The notes: a model not told the origin generated them from the sequence alone. Positions 12,701-22,480 are shown, numbered from the stretch's first letter. The stretch is 64,000 nucleotides of DNA from Leptoclinus maculatus (GCA_032191485.1 JAVDOI010000007.1:1490729-1554728); one strand, 5' to 3'. Made by a program: numbers and translations.

Positions 12701-14384
12701 CACCACGTACAGCTGGGTAGGGTTCTCTCTTCTACTACTTTATCAACATGTAACCCCACCACGTACAGCTGGGTAGGGTTCTCTCTTCTTCTACTTTATC
12801 AACATGTAACCCCACCACGTACAGCTGGGTAGGGTTCTCTCTTCTTCTTTATCAACATGTAACCCCACCACGTACAGCTGGGTAGGGTTCTCTCTTCTTC
12901 TACTTTATCGACATGTAACCCCACCACGTACAGCTGGGTAGGGTTCTCTCTTCTACTACTTTATCGACATGTAACCCCACCACGTACAGGTGGGTAGGGT
13001 TCTCTCTTCTACTACTTTATCAACATGTAACCCCACCACGTACAGCTGGGTAGGGTTCTCTCTTCTTCTTTATCAACATGTAACCCCACCACGTACAGCT
13101 GGGTAGGGTTCTCTCTTCTTCTACTTTATCAACATGTAACCCCACCACGTACAGCTGGGTAGGGTTCTCTCTTCTACTACTTTATCAACATGTAACCCCA
13201 CCACGTACAGGTGGGTAGGGTTCTCTCTTCTTCTTTATCAACATGTAACCCCACCACGTACAGCTGGGTAGGGTTCTCTCTTCTTCTACTTTATCAACAT
13301 GTAACCCCACCACGTACAGCTGGGTAGGGTTCTCTCTTCTACTACTTTATCAACATGTAACCCCACCACGTACAGCTGGGTAGGGTTCTCTCTTCTACTT
13401 TATCAACATGTAACCCCACCACGTACAGCTGGGTAGGGTTCTCTCTTCTACTTTATCAACATGTAACCCCACCACGTACAGCTGGGTAGGGTTCTCTCTT
13501 CTACTTTATCAACATGTAACCCCACCACGTACAGCTGGGTAGGGTTCTCTCTTCTTCTACTTTATCAACATGTAACCCCACCACGTACAGCTGGGTAGGG
13601 TTCTCTCTTCTACTTTATCAACATGTAACCCCACCACGTATATAATCAAGTTTAAATGTCAATATTGAATTGATTACAAGAAATGTGAGAGGTGGAGAGA
13701 TATGGTTTTCTACTAAGTTTGTACTCACATGTGGGTAAGCAATCTTGCGCATTGCTGACTCCTGGGTGTTCTTCTGCACCCTGTCCAACAGGGGGCGCAC
13801 CACCAGCTGGGTGTCCATACCTGACCGATTACAAACATCATCATCTTAACAAGTTCACATTTAAAATGGAATACAATTTTGTTAGACCGTATACTTCATT
13901 GTGCAGTAAATAATGCAGTGTTCAGGACATCTCTAAAACATACTGGTGTCTGAGTTAATACTGAATCATTTGTGTAGATTTCACTTGGTTTATAGTGAAG
14001 ACGATTTGAGGGCTCACTTGCTTCGTTTCCTCCCTAGTAGGATTGATAAACTTGTAACTCGTCCCTATACTGCTAATATTCCATCTCAATTCATAATGTG
14101 ACCACAAAATAAATACATACACTGCCACTCAAAGGTGAGAGGTCACCTGCTACACTGATGTTGACCTTCAGTCATGACTATTTTACCAGAGACCAAATGA
14201 GATAGTTTGGGCCCCAAAAGAAGAAGAATAAAATGATTGAAACATACGTTTAGAAGATGTCAACAGTGTTTCATGCCAACAGGGAGAACTCTGTTGTTAC
14301 CATTTAGGATTGGTTCCATGAAACTAGATCATTAAGGATGCTTGCATTTGGGCTCTATATATTTGGGCCCTCTGTACAGTGTGT

Positions 14385-14437
<53 letters not shown>

Positions 14438-16953
14438 AATCATACACCAACAGCAGTTTTGACACCGACCTCCAGACACCACAGCAGTGTCGGTATGGAT
14501 GAGCGCCCTCACATCATGAGAGTGGTTTCTAAAGGTCCTGGTTCGGACCCAATCTTTATCCTGCCGGTCCACAGTGGAGGAGATGAACTGAAACTGAATG
14601 ACCGTGCCCTCTGACGTCCCGGCTATCAGACTGCTCTCATCCTGTTAAATATTAAGGAAGTTTGACATCACTGGTTCTCTGTGGATGTGTACCTAAAACG
14701 GCCCTCAGGCCAGAGGTCATGTAATGTAATGTCCTAATACCTGAGAAACGGACAGAGACAGGACGTCCCAATTGGTGACCAGGTGAGTTCTGACCAGAGT
14801 TCCCGTGAGTCCATCCCAGATCTGGACCTTTCCTGCAGAGTCACTGCTGATGATGGTGTGGTCAGACAGGAAGACAACGCTCCAAACCACCACCTCTCTG
14901 CTCTTGGAGGCTCCGACACCTCTCTCCACCAGCAGCCTGTGTGTGGCGCGGCCTGAAGTTTATAATCATATCATTGGGGGACAATTTAGGAATACATGGG
15001 AGTTCAGAGTCAACATTCACAAAACACATCTTCTAATGTTCCATTTGATGGTGGGCTCTGTGCCAACAGTTCAGGATCAGGTTGTATCTACTAACCCGTC
15101 TCAGCATCAAAGATTCTGATCATGTCCATCATGCCGGCAGCAATCAGTGTACCAGAGGGATGCCAGGAGAGAGATATAATGCGACCTAGAGGAGCACATC
15201 AAACAAAATCAAACTCTGAATGTCACTAAGGGGGTCTTCACAGCTGGAGTTGGGTTCATTTGTTCCACATCAAGGGAAAAACAATACATTGTTGCATTAT
15301 AGTTCTGGTCCGGTTCCATTTGTCCTTGGATGAAAATAAAATGAATAATTATCAGTACCAGTGGTACACTCCGTGTGATCTGTTTTTATAGTTTCTAGAT
15401 CTAAAACATCTTGGACACTGGCCACATCCAGCAGCTCAAATAATAAGAGTAACTATCTGAACACAGCCGTGTATTAATAAGGTAAGCACATTTAATGAAT
15501 GGAGCAGTTGAAAAGCAGAAATACCTGTGAATCAGCTCCTTCTTACCTTTTTGCCTGTCAAGGTTTCTTTGAAACTGAATCCTCTCCTCTAGTATTTCAA
15601 ACATCTTCACTGTCCCGTCCTCACAACCGACCTGACAAGGAAAACATCCATTCAATGAATAATCAAAAGCTGAAGGCTTCAATTCCAAACATTACCCTGG
15701 GCGGAAGAATGTGAGCATCGGGCATAGAATATCCACGCGGTCTTCACTGACCGCTAGCAGTGTTCCCTTGCCACTGATGGTCCAGATCGGTCCTCCATAG
15801 GCCTCCACCGTGTACCTGGGCCTCAGGTTCTCCAGGTCATACTCCGTGATCTCTCCATTCAATCCGGCACTGAACAGACGTCGGCCCACCCAACACAGAG
15901 CCTCCACAGCCCTGCCGTCCTGTCCTGGGATGACCTGTGCATCAGAATCAAAAACAGGTCCGGAGGTTATCCTCTACACATTAGTCTGAGCAGACCTCTC
16001 TGGTCTAGATCAGATCGAGGAGACCTCTCTGGTCTAGAGCAGACCGAGGAGACCTCTCTGGTCTAGATCAGATCGAGGAGACCTCTCTGGTCTAGAGCAG
16101 ACCGAGGAGACCTCTCTGGTCTAGAGCAGACCTCTCTGGTCTAGATCAGATCGAGGAGACCTCTCTGGTCTAGAGCAGACCGAGGAGACCTCTCTGGTCT
16201 AGAGCAGACCTCTCTGGTCTAGATCAGATCGAGGAGACCTCTCTGGTCTAGAGCAGACCGAGGAGACCTCTCTGGTCTAGAGCAGACCTCTCTGGTCTAG
16301 ATCAGATCGAGGAGACCTCTCTGGTCTAGAGCAGACCGAGGAGACCTCTCTGGTCTAGAGCAGACCTCTCTGGTCTAGATCAGATCGAGGAGACCTCTCT
16401 GGTCTAGAGCAGACCGAGGAGACCTCTCTGGTCTAGAGCAGACCTCTCTGGTCTAGATCAGATCGAGGAGACCTCTCTGGTCTAGAGCAGACCTCTCTGG
16501 TCTAGATCAGATCGAGGAGACCTCTCTGGTCTAGAGCAGACCGAGGAGACCTCTCTGGTCTAGAGCAGACCGAGGACCGAGGAGACCTCTACAGCGGTTA
16601 ACTAGTTTATGTTTGAACATTTAGCATTCTTCAGACTTTCATTACAAGTCTGTGTTCATAAAAGCTGTGATCAACCAAACACATGGAACTCCATTCATTC
16701 AGTCGACTCCAAAGTGCTGTTCGGTTGTTAGTACAGAGTTGAGCAGATGACTTTAGATGCTCCACACGTGTGGAGGCTGTGTGGGCTTGTCTACCTTTTC
16801 TTGGAAGTAGTTGTCAGCGAAGTTGAAGATCTCCAGAGCTCCGTCAGTCCGGGCCACGGCGAGCCGCTCCGTGCGGCTGTTAAACGCCATGGCTCGGATA
16901 GCGGTGGGCATGTAGTCGAAGAACCGAACCCGGTGCACCTTGAACTCACCCAT
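2823..16953 (-). CDS. utp4: UTP4 small-subunit processome component (cirhin), complete
   Basis: UTP4 is a nucleolar WD40 protein of the UtpA/t-UTP complex needed for early pre-18S rRNA processing. Sixteen coding exons (minus strand): 16953-16795, 15934-15752, 15631-15547, 15185-15096, 14952-14741, 14641-14470, 13820-13729, 9103-9007, 8851-8787, 7697-7581, 7373-7217, 4376-4270, 4186-4091, 3921-3736, 3602-3492, 2939-2823. All have GT/AG borders and compatible phases, giving 2046 nt, 681 aa plus stop (human about 686). The start MGEFKVHRVRFF and the end VRQKKFAT match the vertebrate ends. WD-type blocks include FSAGLNGEI, WHPSG, SDSAGKVQIWD, SPCGGWLAYS and the C-terminal TPITHVAFNPK. The arginine in WSRRLQ (about residue 560) appears to correspond to human R565, the residue changed in North American Indian childhood cirrhosis, and is intact. 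Introns 1, 7 and 11 hold large tandem arrays. Divergent neighbour: CHTF8. Confidence 0.97.
3925..3976. repeat. (CA)n microsatellite abutting UTP4 exon 14 acceptor
   Basis: Pure CA on the plus strand for about 52 nt, read as (UG)n in the UTP4 pre-mRNA. It runs to within 3 nt of the acceptor of the exon starting at 3921, taking the place of a normal polypyrimidine tract. Confidence 0.95.
4676..4782 (+). repeat. Fragment of a dispersed repeat (ERE/DR1 family, left part)
   Basis: The stretch with two copies of 'catccatgtctgtcc', then 'ttagacatttgta' and 'tgaaattgtcat', closely matches 55778-55855. It is the part that precedes the hormone-element-like portion in the fuller copy. Position: UTP4 intron 11. 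Confidence 0.55.
4924..6566. repeat. Minisatellite, 48/51/54-bp unit, about 32 copies (UTP4 intron 11)
   Basis: The unit 'aatgtaaatgaggtatag' + 'acctccctgtgctttagg' + 2-4 GAG/GCG triplets + 'cctgaYcc' repeats without spacers. Length variants differ by whole triplets, mainly in the GGA run, so the minus strand stays open for 477 codons (a period of 16-18 aa). Variants are zoned: 'ccccgtg' only in the first few units on the left, 'gacttatag' only in the last few on the right. There is no splice or start context for a protein, and it lies between UTP4 exons 11 and 12. Confidence 0.95.
6691..6739. repeat. (TA)n-(TAAA)n microsatellite
   Basis: A TA run followed by about seven TAAA/AAAT tetranucleotides in UTP4 intron 11. 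Confidence 0.9.
6810..7010 (+). repeat. Dispersed repeat copy with perfect ERE palindrome and DR1
   Basis: Contains 'tgagttatggccaaa', then GGTCACAGTGACC at 6881-6893, then a DR1 (reverse complement TGGTCAAAGGTCA, 6889-6901), then 'tcatcgagtccaa', 'tttgtgcaaaat', 'gaaattccctcaagg'. The same modules occur at 40570-40700 in inverted order and at 55778-56010 in the same order, showing a repeat family. It lies in UTP4 intron 11. Confidence 0.7.
9359..9397. repeat. Perfect 18-bp inverted repeat with 3-nt loop
   Basis: AGACCTCTGCTTTCTAAA at 9359-9376 and its exact reverse complement at 9380-9397, separated by TCA. It lies in UTP4 intron 7, about 140 bp left of the 53-bp array. No U-run follows on either strand, so it is not a terminator. 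Confidence 0.95.
9535..10595. repeat. Minisatellite, about 53-bp unit, left block (about 20 copies)
   Basis: The unit is 'acatgtaaccccacca' + 'cgtacagctgggtagggt' + 'tctctcttctactttatca'. Copies are nearly identical and differ mainly by 3-bp steps in the TTC/TAC run and caa/cga variants. The block is in UTP4 intron 7 and is interrupted by a DNA transposon, then resumes at 12386. Confidence 0.95.
10596..12385. mobile_element. Non-autonomous hAT-like transposon splitting the 53-bp array
   Basis: The left end CAGGGT-CGGAAACTAAC pairs with a right end whose reverse complement is CAGGGTATGAAACTAAC. Internal ends also share an 'actagtcc' motif. Joining the flanks restores an unbroken array unit. 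The duplication is GGTAG (5 bp, 10591-10595 and 12386-12390) if the element ends in CCCTG, or CTGGGTAG (8 bp) if the right end is set 3 bp earlier. No transposase was recognised; the open frames inside are short. Confidence 0.8.
12386..13639. repeat. Minisatellite, about 53-bp unit, right block (about 24 copies)
   Basis: Continuation of the array at 9535-10595 with the same unit and the same triplet-step variants. Several units carry a 'cgtacaggtggg' variant that is absent from the left block. It ends inside a unit at 'ccaccacgtata', about 90 bp from the donor side of UTP4 exon 7. Confidence 0.95.
14387..14435. repeat. (AC)n microsatellite (UTP4 intron 6)
   Basis: About 49 nt of alternating AC, 35 nt downstream of the donor of UTP4 exon 6 in the sense of the gene. 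Confidence 0.95.
16004..16576. repeat. Higher-order minisatellite, 78-bp supra-unit (UTP4 intron 1)
   Basis: Two monomers alternate: a 29-mer ('gaggagacctctctggtc' + 'tagagcagacc') and a 20-mer ('tctctggtctagatcagatc'). The marker 'ctagatcagatc' recurs near 16005, 16063, 16141, 16219, 16297, 16375, 16453 and 16502. Five successive intervals are 78 bp, that is 29+29+20. The array is nearly free of substitutions, which implies recent homogenisation. Confidence 0.95.
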
Positions 16954-17068
16954 TGTGACTATTGAGATCAACACAAACAGGAGGCGGATTAAAGCGGGTC
17001 CGGCGGCAGCAGAACACGTCCGTTAAACCCGCTGTTTGGTAGCAAAACCAGCGACCTCGCGGTCAGAC

Positions 17069-17140
17069 ACACCGGAGAGCGACTCTTTGACTTCACCGGG
17101 ACTCACACCGGAGAGCGACTCTTTGACTTCACCGGGACTC
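17069..17140. repeat. 36-bp tandem duplication in the UTP4 5' region
   Basis: Two exact 36-bp copies (17069-17104 and 17105-17140) beginning ACACCGGAGAGCGAC and containing TTTGACTTCACCGGG. It lies 115-190 bp upstream of the UTP4 ATG, probably in the 5' UTR or core promoter. Confidence 0.9.
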
Positions 17141-17311
17141 ACAGAGACCAGAACACGTCGTTCACCGCTGGGCCACTAAACTGTCTCCGCTCTTCACTCA
17201 ACACGCTGGAAAACATCAGCGGCCACGTTGAGAGCCTTTGAACCGGTAGTGAATCACCCCAACAGGCGAGAAGAAACGGAAATACGTCATCACACGGACA
17301 GTTCGCACTGC

Positions 17312-17319
17312 GCGGGAAA
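17312..17319 (+). promoter_or_regulatory. E2F-type site (GCGGGAAA)
   Basis: A consensus E2F octamer in the shared UTP4/CHTF8 promoter, in a CGCGGGAAA context. An S-phase input would suit CHTF8, a replication-fork cohesion factor. Binding is an inference. Confidence 0.4.
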
Positions 17320-17402
17320 TACTGGCGGAGTATAAACACGGAGTGAACGGTGCTGGTTAGAGACACCGCAACAGCTGTGTTGGGATCAGTTGTGGTTACT
17401 GG

Positions 17403-18350
17403 TAGTGATGGCGAGATGAAGCTTTATGAAGCATTGAAGCTTTCCATCCAATTGCTTCACTCATGGGCCGAAGCTTCATGGTGCTTCATTTGCTCTACTG
17501 CGCCATCAAGTGGACAATAAATGTAAAACAGCAGAGTGATTAAAATGACACCATGGCTTTGGTGTGAAGCATTGAATTGAATAAATGAATGAATGATGTT
17601 TGTGATGCCAATACATAACTTATGAACTTATTAATATGGTGTCTGTCTTTATGATACAATGGCGGGGTCAAAAGGGAAAGTGGAAACAAATTGCGGAGAG
17701 GGTTGTGATGTGAGAAGTTTAAAAAAAAAAAGATTAAAGTTAGGAAATTTGACTTCTGCATTTAACCCATTCCCTAGCTTAATGGGAGCAGTGGGCTGCT
17801 GAGAAGCACCACGTGAGCAGTTAGGTGTTCAGTGTCTCACTCAGGTTCATTTCGGCACAGGACATGTAGCAGCCAAGGATCGAACCGCCAATCTTGCAGT
17901 TACCGGATAACCCTCTCTACCCACTGAGCCACGGAAGAATGTGCTTGTGATATTTGGTCTGTGACTGTCCTTATTTTACTAGGGACAACATGTAACACGT
18001 AAAACATTTTATTCATTTTTATTTATAAAATAACAACTACAAAGAGGCTCTTTCTTGCTGGTTCCATCGCAGAAAAAAGAAGCTTGAATAGTTTGCAAAC
18101 AAACGCGCAGTAAAGTCCTAAGTACACAAAATGTGACCGGGGATTCATTGCGTTTCGCTGCCCCTTTTATTTCGAATCACACGCCAAACCCGTGAACCAT
18201 TTCCTGAATCAGTCACGTGGTACCGGCGGTTCGCGAGGCTTCGAACGTCACCCTACGTCATCAACACAAGCCTCGATACGCGCCTCATAAAAATCTTCCT
18301 GGATTGCTCGACACAAGCTTCGAAGCCTCGACACGAAGGACACATCACTA
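17403..18350. mobile_element. hAT-type non-autonomous transposon in the CHTF8 promoter
   Basis: Ends are TAGTGATG...CATCACTA, with extended similarity around AAGCTTCGAAGC near both ends. It is flanked by perfect 8-bp duplications GTTACTGG (17395-17402 and 18351-18358), the length typical of hAT superfamily insertion. It is 948 bp with no transposase frame. It carries a SINE in opposite orientation at about 17760-17934. Its right end is 22 bp from the CHTF8 start codon. Confidence 0.9.
17760..17934 (-). mobile_element. tRNA-derived SINE nested in the hAT element
   Basis: Read on the minus strand it starts 'ccgtggctcagtgggtagag', a tRNA-like A box, followed by the B box GGTTCGATCC, then a tRNA-unrelated body ('gagacactgaacacc', 'cagcccactgctccc') running toward an A/T-rich tail near 17720. 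It inserted into the hAT copy or was carried by it. Confidence 0.7.
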
Positions 18351-18372
18351 GTTACTGGTACACGACAGGACG

Positions 18373-21347
18373 ATGGTTCAGATACTCATACGGTGAGATA
18401 TTGGTATTCATTCATAGACACGCGAGCGTTACTTCCTCTGCAGGACGTCCGAAACTATCGGTACCGAAGTCTGAAGGGAACAGTGAGGTTCTAGTGAGTA
18501 ACATGAAGATAACTCGGACTATCCATCATTATCACATATCACATTATTCTGTAGAATGTGTCCGATATAAATGAAGGTCTTCTTTATCACATGATGATAA
18601 TATATAACATATATAGAATTACTGTAGGTTATTATTTGAGGGCCTGAGATTGGCCTGACTATTAATCACGTCACTATTCTGATATAATGCAACACAAATA
18701 TAAATCTTTTTTCAAAAGTTATGAGGTGGAATGTTGACCCAGGGACAAAACAGTGAGGTGAGAAGCAGCTGACGGTGATTGAGTTCTATTGATGTGTCCA
18801 ATATGAACAGAACTAATGGAAGCTGATGTTGGAGCTCAGGGGTAATGGGACCAGCTCAGGGGTAATGGGACCAGCTTTGACACTACACTATTCTGTTCTT
18901 CTGGAGATGAATGCTCTCCAGGTATGTTGAGCTGATGTTGGTGTGTATCACTGTCGGCTCTGCAGGGGCAGTGTGGATGGCAGCAGTCCTCCTGAATGGC
19001 TGATGGTGGAGCTGCAGGGAGAAGTGGTCTCCAGACACGACTCTGGTCTGGCAGCCAATGTCATGGGAGACCTGCTCTACACCGAAGAGGTAAAGACTAA
19101 AGCACACACTGGTGCTTTTCAAGTACAATTCTTGGCTTTTGATTGCAACCAGTGGCAACCACTTTTTAACATGTCACAAATATGCACAGCAATATGCGCA
19201 CCCCAAAATAAATACATTTTTAATATTTCCTGCTTTAGTGATATTTAAATGTTGCTGTTGGAGTCAGAACCCGTCAACGCTCCATGTGTGTTGGTCTGTT
19301 TACTCTGTTTTACAGACAATGAGGAAGTAAATCTGTTGTTTGATTGTGGAGAGAAACTAAGAGGAGATCATGGCATCATATGGCTGTATAGCCAGGTTCA
19401 TCTTCACATATCTCAAATTCATTATTGCACACGGGAACATTGCTATTCGTCATTTTTTCTCCAACCATGTTTTCTGTTCTATTTGTTTGGGCTGCAAGTA
19501 ACAAACAACTATTTTCATAATCGATTTTAAGCTAATTCATTTCTCAATTTATTGATTAATTGTTTGGTTGTATAAAATGACAGGAAACAATAAAATGCTC
19601 ATGCTTGAGCTCAAATAAAAGATATTAAACTAACACTATCATAGAAGAGGAAGAACACCAGCAAATCCCAGCAATAGATAAGCTGGAACCAGAGAATTGT
19701 TGCTTAAAAATTACTTTTAAATTGCAGATGAACTTTCTGTCGACCAAAATATTCAATTAATGGACTGTTTTGTGTATTATGTTTTCACTAAATTATTATC
19801 GATGATGCCTACCCAAGAGCAGGTTGTCAATATGTATTCTGTGAAGCATAAGGGTATCCAAACTTCTTCAGTCAAACGATGCCTGCGCTGTGTGACTCAC
19901 TACCAGCAGCTACTACCCATACAGCCGGGATGTCTGAGCCAGCAGCTGCCAGCTAACGATGCTAATAGCACAAACAGAGCTGACAATGCTAATAGCACAA
20001 ACAGAGCTGACGATGCTAATAGCACAAACTGAGCTGACGATGCTAATAGCACAAACTGAGCTGACGATGCTAATAGCACAAACTGAGCTGACGATGCTAA
20101 TAGCACAAACAGAGCTGACAATGCTAATAGCACAAACAGAGCTGACAATGCTAATAGCACAAAGAGAGCTAACGATGCTAATAGCACAAACAGAGCTGAC
20201 GATGCTAATAGCACAAACTGAGCTGACGATGCTAATAGCACAAACTGAGCTGACGATGCTAATAGCACAAACTGAGCTGACGATGCTAATAGCACAAACA
20301 GAGCTAACGATGCTAATAGCACAAACAGAGCTGACAATGCTAATAGCACAAACTGAGCTGACGATGCTAATAGCACAAACTGAGCTGACGATGCTAATAG
20401 CACAAACAGAGCTAACGATGCTAATAGCACAAACATAGCTAACAGTTTGAAACTGTTACAATTACTCAATCGATTTGTCATTTTTTTTAGAACAAAAATC
20501 TCAAACACTCTGGTTCCAGTTCCTCAATTGTGACTACTGCAGTTATCTTTCTTACGTGAAAGCAACATTTAAATCTTTAGGTTTTGAACTGTTGATCCGA
20601 CAAAACAAGCTAATTGAAAACTTCACCTTAGGCTCTACAATATTTTAATAGACAGTTTTCACTATTTTCTTAATCAGGAAAATAACCAACAGACTTCTGG
20701 ATAATGAAAATAATAGTTAGTTTTGGCTCTACTTGTAGCAGCTTTTCTTTGATTGCCAACTCGTGTCCTCAAGGCTCAACATGTATGCACATGTATGTTT
20801 TACCACCTCATGGCACCAGTAAGTGTATCGATCATGCAGAGGTTCGGTAGAGCCGCTGATCATCAGTTAATAGATTATTGAGTGTTCAAAACCTTTGTCC
20901 TGCAACCATTAAACTTCCATGACCGTCATATCAGACACTTTTGTAGGAGAACGGTTCCACTTGTGTTGCTTTAGCTCTGGATGCAGCAGACGTTCATGTC
21001 TCAGCCGGTGCTTTCCCTGTCAGTGCTCTCGTTTCACTCAGCTGTCTGTCTTTCCCCTCCACCAGGGGACGCCAGTGCTTATTATAGGACATCATATTCT
21101 CTATGGCAAGCAGCTCAAACTGGAGAAACCCTTCGCCGTCCTCACCAAGCATTCCAGCCAGTTGCAGGATAGCCTGGGCAGCCACGACCGCGACGATAGC
21201 AGCGAGGATGTCACACAGGTAGCTATGGAAACGAACCAGCGAGGACCCGCCTCCACCTCCTACACCGTGTCTGCCCTCATCAAACGGAAGCTGATCTTTA
21301 AGACGCGCCCCAAACCCATCATCACTAACGTACCCAAGAAGGTGTAG
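18373..21347 (+). CDS. chtf8: CHTF8, chromosome transmission fidelity factor 8, complete
   Basis: CHTF8 is the small subunit that, with DSCC1, joins CTF18-RFC, the alternative clamp loader that loads PCNA and supports cohesion and fork progression. Exons: 18373-18392, 18966-19089, 21066-21347; GT/AG borders and phases agree (20+124+282 nt), giving 141 aa. Exon 1 encodes only MVQILI plus part of an arginine codon, matching the MVQI start of vertebrate CHTF8. Exon 2 carries WLMVELQGE and MGDLLY; exon 3 carries GTPVLIIGHHILYGK, LEKPFAVL and the invariant tail FKTRPKPIITNVPKKV. It is slightly longer than the human protein (about 121 aa), the extra residues lying in an acidic linker of exon 3 before the tail. 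Intron 2 holds a 27-bp minisatellite between two inverted repeat copies. Confidence 0.95.
19488..19762 (+). mobile_element. Degraded 'GGGCTGCAA' interspersed repeat, forward copy (CHTF8 intron 2)
   Basis: Starts 'tgggctgcaagtaacaaac', with 'ttgtttggttgtataaaatg' and 'gataagctggaaccagagaa' in the body and 'ctttctgtcgacc' near the end. This is the layout of a common fish repeat with a GGGCTGCAACTAACGATTA-like terminus. The end motifs and age resemble the intact element at 61738-62516. Confidence 0.6.
19953..20438. repeat. 27-bp minisatellite, 18 copies (CHTF8 intron 2)
   Basis: The unit 'atgctaatagcacaaac' + 'WGAGCTRACG' has a 27-bp period with few substitutions. Because 27 is divisible by 3, frames are open on both strands (159 and 202 codons). 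The product-like 9-residue repeats are artefacts. Confidence 0.95.
20440..20737 (-). mobile_element. Degraded 'GGGCTGCAA' interspersed repeat, inverted copy (CHTF8 intron 2)
   Basis: The reverse complement begins 'agagccaaaactaactatta' + 'ttttcattatc' and contains 'ggaactggaaccagag'. It therefore matches the forward copy at 19488-19762 in opposite orientation, placing the 27-bp minisatellite between inverted arms. Confidence 0.55.
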
Positions 21348-21644
21348 CGATACGGCGTTTCATCACTGGGTCGGACGAACTGATCCGGCCCACCTGCTGG
21401 ACACTACCGGAAGTGTACTTCAGCTAGTGTTATCTCTGATATGCAGTTTGAGACATTTGTTGTACAGTTGGTCAATACAACACCTCTTATTGATCATTAC
21501 TGCCAAACTCTGGCCTGAACCGCTTCCTAGAGAGACTTTAATGAGGCTATGAATGAATGTTGTATTGTTTTCCTGAGATCTGTAGAAAAAGTTAAATGAT
21601 CAGAGTCTAAATGCAAACGGACGAATGACGTTGTGAATGGAAAA

Positions 21645-21650
21645 AATAAA
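21645..21650 (+). terminator. Candidate poly(A) signal of CHTF8
   Basis: AATAAA about 300 nt after the CHTF8 stop codon on the plus strand. Confidence 0.6.
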
Positions 21651-22370
21651 GAGTATTTGAGATCAGCAGCTTCAATCCATAAGTATACAATATATACATA
21701 AGGGATACCCACAGGCAACATTTCCACCAGATGGCAACGTTCTCCTTTTACTGTGACTGGATCAGACATCTCCACTGCAGTGCTTGTGTAACCACTGTCC
21801 ACAGTGTAAACTGACCGTTCAATCATTTCATTCATGAAGAGTTTTTACTTGATATCAGTGCACCTCTCGCTTCACCCACCACGTCTACTGGTACCAGTTC
21901 CTATTTCCCACAAGGCATTGGTCATAATTGAATGTATTTTGTATGCCCGTTAGAAATGATCAATTGGTGGCAGGTTGTAGACCGGTTAGTAATACACTTA
22001 AAACCCCTGGACGTTCACTTTTGTTAATACTTTGAAGTAGTATTTAGAGGTTTAGCGTATCCCACAGTCACCCTGTTCTACTGTGCTGTGTTGGGGGCAA
22101 TGCTCCTATAAGCTGGTTTGAGGACCGATAAGCAGACATGATGTTGAAGTTGATCACATGCTGGATTCAGCATGAATATTCTTCTTCTTTTCCAAACACG
22201 ACTCTGTTCTATCTTGATGACACCGAATAGAATCTTAATAAGATTGCATATCTGACACTGTCAAGATAAATATATTCCTTTATCCGTCTAAACGCTTCAC
22301 ACTGTGCAGTTACTGGTAGTATGTCACAGAAGTATGCTACTCATGAATACCGTAAGTGTTGGAACAGACC

Positions 22371-22480
22371 CAAGGCTCAGAGGTAGAGCCGGTCGTCCTT
22401 CCATCAGAAGATCGGCGGTTCGATCCCCGGCTCCTCTAGTCCCCGTTGATGTGTCCTTGGGCAAGAAGCTTAACAGCTGA
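22371..22480 (+). mobile_element. tRNA-derived SINE, 5' part
   Basis: A-box-like 'ggctcagaggtagagcc', a perfect B box GGTTCGATCCC (22417-22427), then the 'tgtccttgggcaagaagctt' body start shared with the 3' part at 56945-57155. A tRNA gene is rejected because the acceptor stem does not close and the SINE body follows. Confidence 0.7.

Larger units (their letters stand above)
16954..17402. promoter_or_regulatory. UTP4 / CHTF8 divergent promoter, UTP4-proximal part
   Basis: The UTP4 start codon (16953, minus) and CHTF8 start codon (18373, plus) face away from each other. Only about 465 bp separates them once the inserted hAT element and one target copy are removed, as expected of a shared housekeeping promoter. 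CpGs are frequent. It contains a TACGTCA CRE-like site (17283-17289), an E2F-type GCGGGAAA (17312-17319) and a 36-bp tandem duplication (17069-17140). Transcription start sites cannot be read from sequence. Confidence 0.6.

Noticed and set aside
9535..13639. Possible CRISPR-like array (regular repeats)
   Set aside because: Units are head-to-tail with no unique spacers, and the locus is a eukaryotic intron.
19900..20508. Long frames on both strands with 9-residue repeats
   Set aside because: 27-bp minisatellite in CHTF8 intron 2.
22371..22445. Possible tRNA gene
   Set aside because: A and B boxes are present, but the acceptor stem does not close and the sequence continues into a SINE body, so it is a tRNA-derived SINE.
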